From Massariosphaeria phaeospora (Eukaryota > Ascomycota > Dothideomycetes > Pleosporales): a DNA stretch of 64,000 bases. The number at the start of each line of letters is the position of its first letter. Position 1 is the first letter of the stretch. The notes below the pieces were generated by a model. That model saw only the letters and a program-made list of their open reading frames with translations. It was not told the DNA's origin and searched no databases. This document shows positions 20,073 through 30,467 of this stretch, piece after piece. Where the stretch lies: positions 372,001-436,000 of the forward strand of contig JAADJZ010000014.1 of the NCBI GenBank assembly GCA_011032825.1, given 5' to 3'. A program made the position numbers and the translations under genes.

Positions 20073-23000
20073 CTACAAAACTAAAACACCTACAACCGCA
20101 CCCACCACCGCATAAACTACACCTCTCACGCTCATGCTCCCTACCACTGTTGGTGCCGCGCCCGTGAACTCCGGAGCCTGGTCCTCGTACCCTGTCGGCG
20201 ACGACGATGCTGATGGCGTAGTGATAACCGTAGCCGTGACCGTGCCGAACGAGAGCGTCGCGTTGCCGGCTGCGTAGTACGACTCTGCGGTACTGATCGG
20301 GGGCGCGGCAGCGGGGGGCGCACCGCTGGGGTTGGCTGACGGGTAGATGTGCTCGGCGTCTGCGGACGGGTAGCCTGACGAGTAGATGTGCTCGGCGTCT
20401 GCGGCCGCGGGGTGGGAGGACGCTGCAGGAGATGCTGAGCTGAGTGCGGCCGACGGGCCTGCTGGCACGGGTACGACAACGATGGTCTCTATAGCCGCGT
20501 GGGAGGCGATGGGTGTGCCGGATACCACCGGCGCGGCGGACTGGCCTGCTGGCACGGGTACGACAACGATGGTTTCGATAGCTGCGTGGGAGGCGACGGG
20601 TGTGCCGGATACCACCGGCGCAGACTCGTGGTCGTGGACGTGCTCTCCAGACGGGGGAGCTACGCTGGCAGCTGGCCCGTACGCCATCGGCGTGGGCGCC
20701 ACGGCGTGGGGCTCGTGAGTGGAAGGCGTGGGGTGGACGTGCTCAGGCGCGTTGGGAACATATTCAGCGGGCGTGGAGTTTACGATGGACGCGGTGGCGG
20801 TGGCGGTAACGGTAATGGGGATGGTGAGCGTTACGGTTGTGGGGTGCGCGCCGCAGCCGGTAGCGCAGTACTTCGCGGTGGTGGTGAAGCCTGGCGGGGG
20901 GGCATCAGGGGCGAAGGCGGAGGTGGCGTCCGCAGGATACGTGGCTGTGTAGGTGGTGTGTATTGTCGTGTAGCCGGTTGAGCACACGTCGATGTAGGTG
21001 GTGGTGTAGGTGGTGGTTATTAGGGAGTGGTCCGGGGAGGAGGAGGAGTAGGCTGCTGGAGTGGTCACCGGGTAGGCAGAAGTGTAGCCCTCGACGCTGT
21101 AGGCATCCACCGACGAGGACGGGTGAACAGGGTGTTCGCCGATTGACGTTTCGTGGTGGTCGTAGTGGGCGCCAGTGGAGGTGGTGCATGGCTTGCTGCT
21201 TGATGCCTCGTGGTCTTGGGGATACTCTGCTGGTGTCTCGGACGGGTAGCTTTCGTGCTCAGCAGGAGCCGTTTCGGAGGCGTATATGTCGGTCGCGGTG
21301 CCTTCATGGTCGTGAGGATAAACTGCAGTGGGCGTAGCTTCGTAGCTGTCATGCTCAACAGTTGAGCTCGCGTCGTGTACGTATGCGACTGAGGAAGAAG
21401 AACTGTCGTGATCGTACGCGGCGCTCGAGGTGGACGTTGTGCATGGCGTGCTGCGAGCGTCGGTCGGGGAGGGGACGCTTGAGTCACTGGGACCAGTGCC
21501 GGTGGGGTATAGGCCAGTAGTTACATCCGGGACACCGGAGGAGAAAGAGCTGGCAGTGTCGCTTGGGTGGACAATCGAGCTACTAAGAGTTTCGTCAGGA
21601 TAGAGACCGGTAGTTCCATCAGTAGCAGAAGGTATATCAGAGGCGAGAGAGCTGGCTGACCCGCTTGGTGTCATAATCAAGCTCTCTGAGGTCGCAGTTG
21701 AAGAAACATCGGACATAGAGCTGGATACCTCTGAAGAACTGCTGGCAACGTCTGATGTCATAGTCGAGCTTTCCGAAGTGGCAGTTGAAGAAACATCAGA
21801 CATAGAGCTGGCAACGTCTGAGGTACTGACAGTCTCACTTGGTGAGCTTTCCGAGGCCACAGTGGAAGAAACATCAGACGTAGAGCTGGCAACGTCCGAG
21901 GTACTGACAGTCTCACTTGCAGTTGAGCTTTCTGAGGCTACAGTGGAAGAAACATCAGACGTGGGGTTGGCAACGTCCGAGGAGGCGCTGGCAGTCTCAA
22001 TTGATGTCATGATTGAGCTTTCTGAGGTCGCAGCAGTGGAAGGAACATCAGACATGGAGCTGGTAACGTCGGAGGTGCTGGCAATCTCACTTGGTGTCAT
22101 ACTCGAGCTTTCCGAGGACAGAGTCGAGGAAATGTCGGATGTGGAGCTAGCAACGTCTGACGAGCTTTCCGAGGTCGCAGTTGAAGAAAGATCGGACGTA
22201 GAGCTGGGCACCTCTGAAGAGGCGCTAGCAATGTCAGAGGAGGTGCTAGCAACGTCTGAGCTGCTGACTACATCTGTGGAGGTGCTGATCTCCGACGAGC
22301 TGACAGTAGTGGAAGTGCTAATATCTGACGTGCTGGCGGCAGTCGACAAGGAGCTGGCGACGTCTGAAGAGATACTAGCAACGTCTGAAGAGGTGGCAAC
22401 GTCTGAAGAAGTGCTGGAAACGTCGGAAGAGGTACTAATGACGTCCGAAGAAGTGGCAACGTCTGAAGAGGTGCTAGCAACGGATGTAGAGGTGCTGATA
22501 ATGTCTGTTGAGGTGCTGCTGGCAAGATCGGAAGAAGTGCTGCTGGCAACGTCTGAAGAAGTGCTGGCAACGTCTGAAGAAGTGCTGCTGGCAACCTCAG
22601 AAGAAGTGCTGCTGGCAACCTCAGAAGAAGTGCTGGCAACATCTGAAGAGGTGCTGACATCCGATGTGCTGGCGGCAGTTGATGAGGTGCTGGTAACGTC
22701 CGAGGAGCTGCTAACGTCCGAGGAGGTGCTGCTAATGTCTGTAGAGGTGCTGGCAACGTCTGAAGAGGTGCTGATATCCGACGCGCTGGTGGCAGTCGAT
22801 GAGATGCTGAGATCTGACGTGCTGGCAGTAGTTGAAGAGGCGCTGACATCCGACGTGCTCGCAACGTCTGTAGAAGTGCTAATATCCGGCGTGCTGGTGG
22901 CAGTTGAGCTAAGATCTGACGTGCTGGTAACGTCTGTAGAGGTGCTAATGTCCGGCGTGCTGGTGGCAGTTGAGCTAAGATCCGACGTGCTCGCAACGTC

Positions 23001-24295
23001 TGTAGAAGTGCTAATATCCGGCGTGCTTGTGGCAGTTGAGCTAACATCTGACGTGCTGGCAATGTCTGTAGAGGTGCTAATATCCGATGAAGTGCTCACA
23101 TCTGACGTACTAACCACAGTCTCCGAGCTGCTCGTCTCAGAAGCCGTGCTCGACACAATCGACGACGAGCTCGAAACCACCACGGGGATCTTAAACGTCT
23201 TGAAGTACGAAATCTGCCAATACGCGTTCCTCAACGCCGACGGGTTCTCCGCTATAAACTTCTTGCAGCTCTCCCCGGCGCTGATGCCAGCGTACCTCGG
23301 GCATCCCGATCGATCGTAGGCTGCGCCGGCACTGCCGACCCCGTCGCCACAGAAATTAAGGTCGAAGATGAAGCGGTGGTCGATAAACTTCTGGTCGATG
23401 TTGCACGCGCCCTGGAAGTTGGCGCTTGGGGTGCCAAAGGTGGCCGGGTCGGGCGATTCCGATAAAATGCTGGCGGGGATGCCGCCGCGTGGGAAAAACC
23501 ACATCTTGATGGAGTCGCTGGTCCATTCCATTGCGTACACACCACCGCCGTTGGCGTTGAACCCGGTGCCGTATGTGTTGGCCTGGACAGAACTGACGTC
23601 GCAGCCGAGAACCCCCGAGGCACTATCGGCGGCGCAGTTGGTGGAGCCCTGGACGCCGCTCTGGCCCGTGCCGGCGACCTACATTCGGTTGTTAGCCATT
23701 GCTACTGGGCGTCGAGGCCGACATTGCCATCGGATGAACTTACACTACATGCGGTGTCGGTATGCAGCGCAAACTTGTTCACATTGGCTATATTCATGTT
23801 TCCAACAATGTCTATTTCTCCGTTCATGGGAGGTGTTCCTGAGCCTAGAGACCAGAACGACGGCCACGTACCGCAGATGCCGCCCGGCATGTGCTTAATG
23901 TCGATGATGAAAAGACCTTTGTTGTATGACTTCTTCGTCTCGACTCGCACGGTACCGCGTCCAATGGTGCCACGAGCCAGCAGAGGCGTCGTGTAGTCAG
24001 CACCAAGATAATTGTCGCTGCCAACCATTTTAGTCACGCGTTGAATTGCCGCAGCCTCCCGGCTAAGGTAGCTAGTGAAGTTGTCAATACCATTTCAAGC
24101 TTTACTTAGATGGAAGACTCACGTAGCAAAGCCATTGCTGGGAGCAGGTCCTTGGAAGAAATCGAAGCCGTTCAAGAATTCCGAGCCTTGGTAGCTGTCC
24201 TCGAGCGTATAGCCAGGAGGGGTTTGAGCGAATGCAGTTGCCGAGAAAGCGGACAACGCGGAGCCCAAACTTAGCAATAGTGACGGAGACGGCAT
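20073..24295 (-). CDS. Secreted GH16 domain protein with long Ser/Thr tail and GPI-type C-terminus
   Basis: Exons are 24295..24123, 24071..23744 and 23678..20073, giving 1368 residues. A signal peptide opens the protein (MPSPSLLLSLGSALSAFSAT, cleavage likely after AFA). Residues ~25-340 are a GH16 laminarinase-type domain (QGSEFLNGFDFFQGPAPSNG, PGGICGTWPSFWSLG). The catalytic line reads GEIDIVGN at 142-149: E143 and D145 are present, but the acid/base Glu of ExDxxE is Gly148 (GGA at 23803..23801). A Ser/Thr/Ala/Asp/Val low-complexity region of more than 550 residues follows, then Pro/Thr/Ser text with internal duplications (two copies of a 25-30 residue unit containing ASHAAIETIVVVPVPAG). The end is a hydrophobic segment (GVVYAVVGAVVGVLVL), fitting GPI anchoring to the wall. 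Enzymatic activity is uncertain. Confidence 0.85.
21480..23165 (-). repeat. Ser/Thr-rich low-complexity coding repeat inside the GH16 gene
   Basis: Degenerate repeats of units such as SDVASTSS, STDISTSTDVAST and ATSTPDISTS run for about 1.7 kb in the minus-strand reading. The regular codon pattern leaves a 513-codon open frame on the plus strand (21778..23319), which is a shadow. The tract probably varies in length between strains. Confidence 0.85.
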
Positions 24296-25829
24296 CTTGA
24301 GTATTAATTAATTATGAAGTAGTCGGTAGCAGAAACAAGGAGAATCAACGAGTGTGGTGTAGAAGAGATCTACAGACGGTATCATGAACAGACTGATAAG
24401 TCGTTGAAGAACAGAAAAATGGGTAGACAGTCCTTCTATGTATATTCGATCGTCTAGACTCCAAGCTAGTCATGGGTTTCAATTAGACCGGTCGTCGCGG
24501 TAGCGAAGCGTGTTCCCGAGTCAAACACATGGCGTTGGCGTAGAAATACGCAAGCCACGAGAATGCTTGATGCCACAAAGTGGGTCGTCAGAGCGTTTTG
24601 CAAGGCTCTGGATTTCAGAATAGATCGACATGCCAGCCATATCTGCGCTGATTCTAATTCACGTCTCTTTCCCGGCATTTTTATGGTGATAGGGGTTACC
24701 CATTTCGAGGTCACGCAGCCACAGCGGCACAACTGAGGGAAGTGCAAGTTGCTAGACCAAACATAGACAGTTATGTCCCTGAGTAGTGTAGTTTGACTTC
24801 GCGAGGCGTGCGGCTAGCCTGCGTGGCTGGCTATCAGGGGTAAAAAATCTAGACCCCTCCGCCCAGAAAGGCAATGTGGACGATGGCGTAGATTGAAATT
24901 GAGCGGTGCGCAAAAGAAACGCTTTGAGAGGGAATGTTCGATGCGTCGATATATATAGGTGTTGCATATAGCGTGGGGTTGAGAAGGGGTTGCTTCGCTT
25001 TGGGTGATGTCGAGCAGCAGAAAACCGACCTGAGATTCCCCCGATCGTATCTTATCTAATCTCAACATTCCCAATGAGGCAACTACACCGATCTTATTAT
25101 TAGGGTTAGGCCCACGCATGCATTCATTTCACTACATGCGAGCTCGGCGTTCACCGCGCGCTAACTTGCAAGCATCAAATGCATTTCAAGGTCGAATTGA
25201 GCAATTTGAAGGTACTACATACAGTAAAGAGATACCATGAACGAGTTTTTGTTTGTATGAGTTTTTTAGTGGGTGAGCCAAGGTCTTCACTGCCAACAAA
25301 CGCGGCATGCAATATTAGGTCCCGGTGCAGCAACTTAGCCCATACATACATAGGCCATCGCACACAGCAGGAGCAACAGAAGCACGCGCGCGCGTACTAG
25401 CCAGTGGAAAACACGAACAACTCGATCCTAACGAGTGAGCAATCCAAGCAAGCAAAGAAGCAAGCAAGTAAGCAAGCGTAAAACGAAATGTAATTCCCCA
25501 TGACGAGCGAGAAGCGCGCGACCCCAAGCCAAAGAGTGACACTATCAACTGCCTAACAGCAACAGCCAACAGTCAGTCCCAAACGACCCGTAAATCGCGC
25601 TCCGATCCGATCCGATCCGAACCGCCATCATCCGCTGCTGCGCACATGGGGGTATCAAGCAAAAGACAGCAGAACCGAGAGCCCAGGGGATCCAGCGCGT
25701 CCGTCAACCCTTGCTACTCCGACCAGCCAGCCATCGCGATAGAGCCTAAAGAAAGTCGGTCGACCGAAGAAAGAAATTGAGCCAGTCCGCCACAGAGAAA
25801 TGGTAACGCATCCGTGGAGACGGTGCCTG
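24296..25829. promoter_or_regulatory. GH16 promoter and BYE1 3' flank
   Basis: This 1.53-kb stretch lies upstream of the GH16 ATG and downstream of the BYE1 stop. It is more AT-rich near the GH16 start and has no gene-like frame. Near 25420-25480 there is an AAGCAAGCAAG-type repeat, and at 25596-25620 a GATCCGATCC-type run. Confidence 0.4.
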
Positions 25830-28587
25830 CTAAACATCTTCGTTCTTCGCGCGCATGTGTTCGGCGAACACGGCCAAGTCTGCCCGCGCCGCCGGCACCT
25901 TCTCCATGATGTGGCGTAGGGCGCTCATTTGGTCTTCGTGAATGGTCGGGTTACTGGTAAGGACGTTCACGACCACAGGGGCGTCGATGAACGGACCCAG
26001 GATTTCCAGCGCTTTGGGGATCCGGTGGTGCTGCGGGGCAGTTGGCGGGATCGGCGGAGGAAATCCATTGTTGAGCGGAGGAGGAAAGATGCCTCCAAGG
26101 TTATGAGGTGGGGGGAAGGATGGAGCCAATGGAGAATACTGAGGAGCGTGAGGATTGGTAACGGGTGAAGGACTTGGTCCATTAGTGGACCCGTTGGCCA
26201 CCGGTGTTGCAAAAGCACCTTGACTGGCTGCGATACCTTCTGTAGGTTGCTGCTCGTAGGGCTGCGCGGGAGGAGGCAAGGGTCTTGCTTCAGGAAGCTT
26301 GGCGATAAGAGCAAGCAGCATCATGGGCTCTTTACGTGGTGTCTCAATGGTGCAGTATTCGAGCATGTCGAGGAAAGGTGGTAGGGGGCTTCCTCCTGCC
26401 TCAATCGGTATGACGTACAAATCACGCATAGTTTCGTTGCCCAGCTTGTCTACTGGCACTACGCCCCAGCGGTTCTTTGACTGGAAGTAGTTATAGTGGC
26501 GATCCATGATCTCGCGATCCCCGGCCGTGACCGCTGTGACGGCGAGGACACCGACGTCGTGACTACCGCTCGATGCCAAGCCCCTGATGTACTCATCACC
26601 CTTCTGTCTTTCTATACGCCCTTGGATAGGCAGTTTCGGAGAAAGAAGCTGCTCCCAAGGTATGACCTGACCAAAGTCACCACCTGCGATGAATCGTGCG
26701 GCAACATTAAATGCGCCGAGAGACTGCGTGTCTAGAGTTCCCTGCCAAACAACAGAAGGATCGCTGTAATCCGCCATTTCGACATCGTCATCTTCGCCTT
26801 TAAGCAGTCTATCAATATCCGCATCGTCACCCGGCCCCTGCTGTATCTTCTCTTGTGATCGTATAGAGCTCTGGCGACGTTGAAGTGATAGCTTTTGGTC
26901 GTTATGTGGGGAACGGACCTGATTGAACACAGACTTGATATCAAACGTTGTGGATGGGCGACGGAAGCTATCCAGGGGGGCAGTAGAGGTGTCTACGGAC
27001 AGTGGAGCGCGTTGACCGATGTCTTCGGGCAGTTCGACCACCGTCTGGTTCTCTCCATCGCGAGCAGGAGACCGAGGTTGCAGAGGATTCTCTTCGGCTA
27101 CACTTTCTCGTTCGCGCGGCTCTGGCGGTCTGAATTCGTGAGTGGACGCAGTCTCGTTGTCTTCGCCTACAATCTCCTCGCCCTTGTGTGTCTTTCGGAG
27201 TCGTGGGCCCGTCTCTGTAGTGAGGACCATTTGCTTCTCATTCGCCTCCCTCATGGCGGCATATTCTCGTTGTTTCTCCTCGCTAGCCATCTCCTCGGCT
27301 GACATGGAAACAATGTCCTCCGGGGACAAACTGCCAGAGAGCAGCCGATCGACAAGCACAGTGTTCTTTTTCGCATTGAACATGATGCTTCTCAACTGGC
27401 TGGAATATGGAGATTGGTTGTTAGAAGGCTCGCCGAAGTGGAGAATGGCGGCATGATCAATTTGCAGTGTGAGCTTTGTTGCCATCGACTTTGCCGTAGC
27501 GCCATCTGGTATACGGTAAGAGCGATGATCGGCTGCAGATTTGATAAGTGGAATCAACCGTTCTTTTAGCATTTCAGCTATGAGCCGTTGTTTCTCGGGC
27601 AGTCCCTCAATATCAGTAGCTGGTGTGTAGGCCGCTGACTTGTCATGCTGCTGAGTACTGGATTTGCGTCGCTTCTTGCTCGCGCTCTCTTTCTCAGCGA
27701 TAGATTCGTGTCGTCGCTTTTCGCCAAGAGGCGACTGTGGTTGACCCATAAGCGCATCTTTCCTGCTTGGCTGTGGAAGATGATCCATTAGAAAACTTCT
27801 GACATAGCGGCGACTGGACTAACCTTGTTTTCTGTATGATCAGCCAAGGGCTCGGGGACTGCTATCTCCGGTTTCGGGACTGAGAGCGGAGTAGCGGCTT
27901 GCGCTTGCGCAGGCGTCGGAATAGGGACTGGCAAATGTGCTTGTACGGTGGGCGAAGGCTCGGCCTGGGGAGTGGAACCGGCGGGTTGTACTGAATCGGA
28001 TTCCGTCTTGACGTCGCTGGGTCGCGCCTTAGTCTTCGCTTTCGAGCCCTTCTTTCGGTTCCAAGGTTTCTCCCCACGCGCCATGGCAGCCAGTAGGTCC
28101 TTGTGGTCATCTGGATTGCATTGCTCGCAGTAGTACGTTTTGTCTTCCCAATAATCGCCCTCCGGCAGCGACAAACATCGGTTATGCTGCCAAGCTTCGC
28201 ATTTGTCGCAACAGATCATTTGCCGTCCGCGAATGTCCCGCTGGTCGCCGCAAACGCAGCGGATAATGGCTTCCCCTTCATCTTCCAGTTCCTGCTCTAC
28301 CGACTGGGTTGCGGCCGAGTGCGTCGATTCCTCACGGGTTGTGGCTTGCGACGGGGCGCCCTTCTTGTCGCCCTTCTGCTTGCCTTTCGGCTTTGGCAGC
28401 AGTGGTTCGTCGAGCGCGTCGGCGTTCTTGGTGTGATGGCCCTTGTTTGCGCGGCCTGACCGGCGCACTTCGTCTGTACATGTGCTATTAGCATGATACA
28501 GCGGCGGGGAAGGCCTCGACGCGCATCGAGAGGGGTGCCGGTATGCGTCGTCGCAAACCTCGTGGGTAGAGTGTGCTTACCAGCCAT
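25830..28587 (-). CDS. BYE1: Bye1-like transcription factor: PHD finger, TFIIS-like middle domain, SPOC domain
   Basis: Exons are 28587..28581, 28473..27824 and 27770..25830, giving 865 residues. The first coding exon is 7 nt (ATG GCT G) and joins to give MADEVRRSGRANKGHHTKNA. A C4HC3 PHD finger follows at ~70-120 (RCVCGDQRDIRGRQMICCDK then CEAWQHNRCLSLPEGDYWED, CEQC). A TFIIS central-type helical domain covers roughly 265-400 (MLKERLIPLIKSAADHRSYR, QLRSIMFNAKKNT). A SPOC domain begins at VVWQGTLDTQSLGAFNVAAR, and the C-terminal third is Pro-rich. Yeast Bye1 binds RNA polymerase II through the TFIIS-like domain and H3K4me3 through its PHD finger. It shares an upstream region with the ZNF830-like gene. 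Confidence 0.9.
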
Positions 28588-29248
28588 GGTGTGGGACACG
28601 CAGCAGTGGGCTCAGATGGACGCGAGCAGTGTTTGCAACGTTCACGAGGTCTCACTATGTTCACAGACGCTCTAAAAATGACTCACGCCGCAGCCTGAGG
28701 CCCGGTCGGAGAGATAATGCGCAATGGGTGATCTAACTAGGAACTGGCGCGCAAGCCAAACTTGCAAGTTGCCACCGGAGCGCAGAGGGATGAGGCGACC
28801 GACTGCCAGACACAGGCCGTAGCTGCCCTCCACACACGAACCTGTCCCACGCGGAGAGCTGCCCGCGACCGAGGCGCACGCGCGTGAGTAAGCAGCGAGG
28901 GAGAAGAATGCCGCAAGCAGCGCGCCTCTGACGGCGGACGGGGCGGGTCTGGAGAGGCGATGGGCGATGGGCGAAGCGGGCGGACGGCGAGGTGCAAGGT
29001 GTCGTGTGGGTGTGATGGAATGGCAGATGAGGAGACTCGAAGTGGCCCGGAGAGCTTGGCCTTGGCGTGCGCTATATTGCTGCGGCTAGACCAGCCCGGG
29101 CCTAGCACGGCTGGCGCCCTCCAGCGCTCACGCATACCGTGTCGGCGCCTACCGACTGCCACATTCACACCACAATAACAACCACCGTTTGAACTTCACA
29201 CCCTCAAGAACTCGAACTCCAGAATCCACGCTCGCTGTTCGAACGACC
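28588..29248. promoter_or_regulatory. Divergent promoter region BYE1 / ZNF830-like gene
   Basis: The 661 bp between two divergent ATGs are GC-rich in the middle and become A/C-rich just before the plus-strand start (CACAATAACAACCACC). That pattern is typical of fungal 5' leaders. No coding frame is supported. Confidence 0.45.
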
Positions 29249-29968
29249 ATGGCCGACGTGCGCTCGATGCTCCGCCAGCAACGGGCATCGCGACAGCAAA
29301 GCGGACGACCTCAGAAGCAGTCGGCGGCACCGGCAGCCGCCCCGGTCTCCAAAAAGAGAAAAGCGGCTACAGACGATGGCATTGAGGAGCGCAAGCGGAC
29401 AAGGACAGAAGAAGCCACGGGCGTGCCGGCGGGCTTCTTCGACGGCGGCGCTGCTGCGGACGAGCAAGCAACGCCTGGCACTGAGGATGAACCCGCACTA
29501 GACACGACTCCAGACGCACCCATGGCCGCAGAACCTCCTCCCCCGCCACCACTCGACGCCGCTGCGCAAGCCGAGCTGGACGCTTTCATCAAAGAGATGC
29601 ACGAGCCTCCACCACCGCAGAACGGTCTATCAGGGTTCCCGGCGGGCGTAGTCATCGAAGCGGCCCCGATGACGGCGGCCGAACTCGCGGCACAGGCCCG
29701 AGAGGATCTGAGTGCACAACGCGCGAAGCGGGACGAGGAAATGGAGGGCGAAAAGGAGGACGCGGCGCGCGCATTAGAGGACGAGTTCGACGAGATGGAG
29801 GGCCTCGAGGAGAGGGTCAAGAAGCTGCGCGAGCAAAGGGAAGCTCTCCGAATGACACGCGCGCCAAACCAGACAGAAAACGTTGCGCTCGCGGATCCGC
29901 AGCCCGTAATCGAAGAGAGCGACTCCGAGGACGAAGACTGGGACGACTGGAAGTTTGGCCCAGCTTGA
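29249..29968 (+). CDS. ZNF830/CCDC16-like coiled-coil nuclear protein lacking the zinc finger
   Basis: This is a single exon of 239 residues. The start MADVRSMLRQQRASR matches the conserved opening of the ZNF830/CCDC16 family, which is linked to spliceosome function and genome stability. The family normally continues into a C2H2 zinc finger; here the sequence goes directly to SGRPQKQSAAPAAAPVSKKR, so no Cys pair is present. The middle is acidic and Pro-rich, a coiled coil covers about 155-210 (EMEGEKEDAARALEDEFDEM, LEERVKKLREQREALRM), and the end is acidic with Trp (SDSEDEDWDDWKFGPA). ATG 29249 was chosen over upstream options because it begins the conserved motif. The family assignment rests on both ends only. 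Confidence 0.72.
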   Translation: MADVRSMLRQQRASRQQSGRPQKQSAAPAAAPVSKKRKAATDDGIEERKRTRTEEATGVPAGFFDGGAAADEQATPGTEDEPALDTTPDAPMAAEPPPPPPLDAAAQAELDAFIKEMHEPPPPQNGLSGFPAGVVIEAAPMTAAELAAQAREDLSAQRAKRDEEMEGEKEDAARALEDEFDEMEGLEERVKKLREQREALRMTRAPNQTENVALADPQPVIEESDSEDEDWDDWKFGPA

Positions 29969-30467
29969 GGTGGACAGGTGTGTTATGCAAGCCTGTGCTC
30001 TTACTCGTGCTAGTGGTGTGGCATGTACAGTAGCATGTTCCGTGGTTCTTTGGCATTAATGGCGGCGTTCTGGGATGATACCATTGACTTTACTGTGTTA
30101 CTATATATTTCCGAGGTCCGCCACCAGCACGTACATAGTAGCTGACGCCATGAATTCCCCCGCTTTGCTACGTTGCAAATGCTGCTGCTTAGTATTGCGT
30201 AGTGATACAACTTAATTGTAAATTTTCGGAACATTGCACAGCAGGCTTCCTCGGACGTGGTGCACTCATGAACATTTTCTGCGTTTGGCCAATCAAAAAC
30301 CAGGACGTGGTGTCTACCTGACGATGCCAAGAAGTCGGGCTTAAAGAGCATCACGTCGCACCACAAAGCCCACCTTCTTTACAACAAGCCCGGCTCTCGC
30401 TCTCTTGCGCCCAAACCCTCCAAAAACTCGAATCTCACCTGTATCGAATCTGCACACACTTCCGACC
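29969..30467. other. Intergenic, ZNF830-like gene to ArfGAP
   Basis: This 499-bp stretch separates two genes on the same strand. It is AT-rich near 30100-30240 and then C-rich up to the ArfGAP ATG. No feature beyond the presumed promoter is seen. Confidence 0.4.

Noticed and set aside
21778..23319. 513-codon open frame on the plus strand
   Set aside because: It is the mirror of the Ser/Thr repeat in the GH16 gene: repeated codons on the minus strand leave the opposite strand free of stops. Its sequence is a periodic Glu/Val/Leu/Ser pattern with no start context and no family.
25092..25112. Two TTAGGG-like units
   Set aside because: Only about two copies occur inside ordinary intergenic DNA, so this is not a telomere or a telomere relic.
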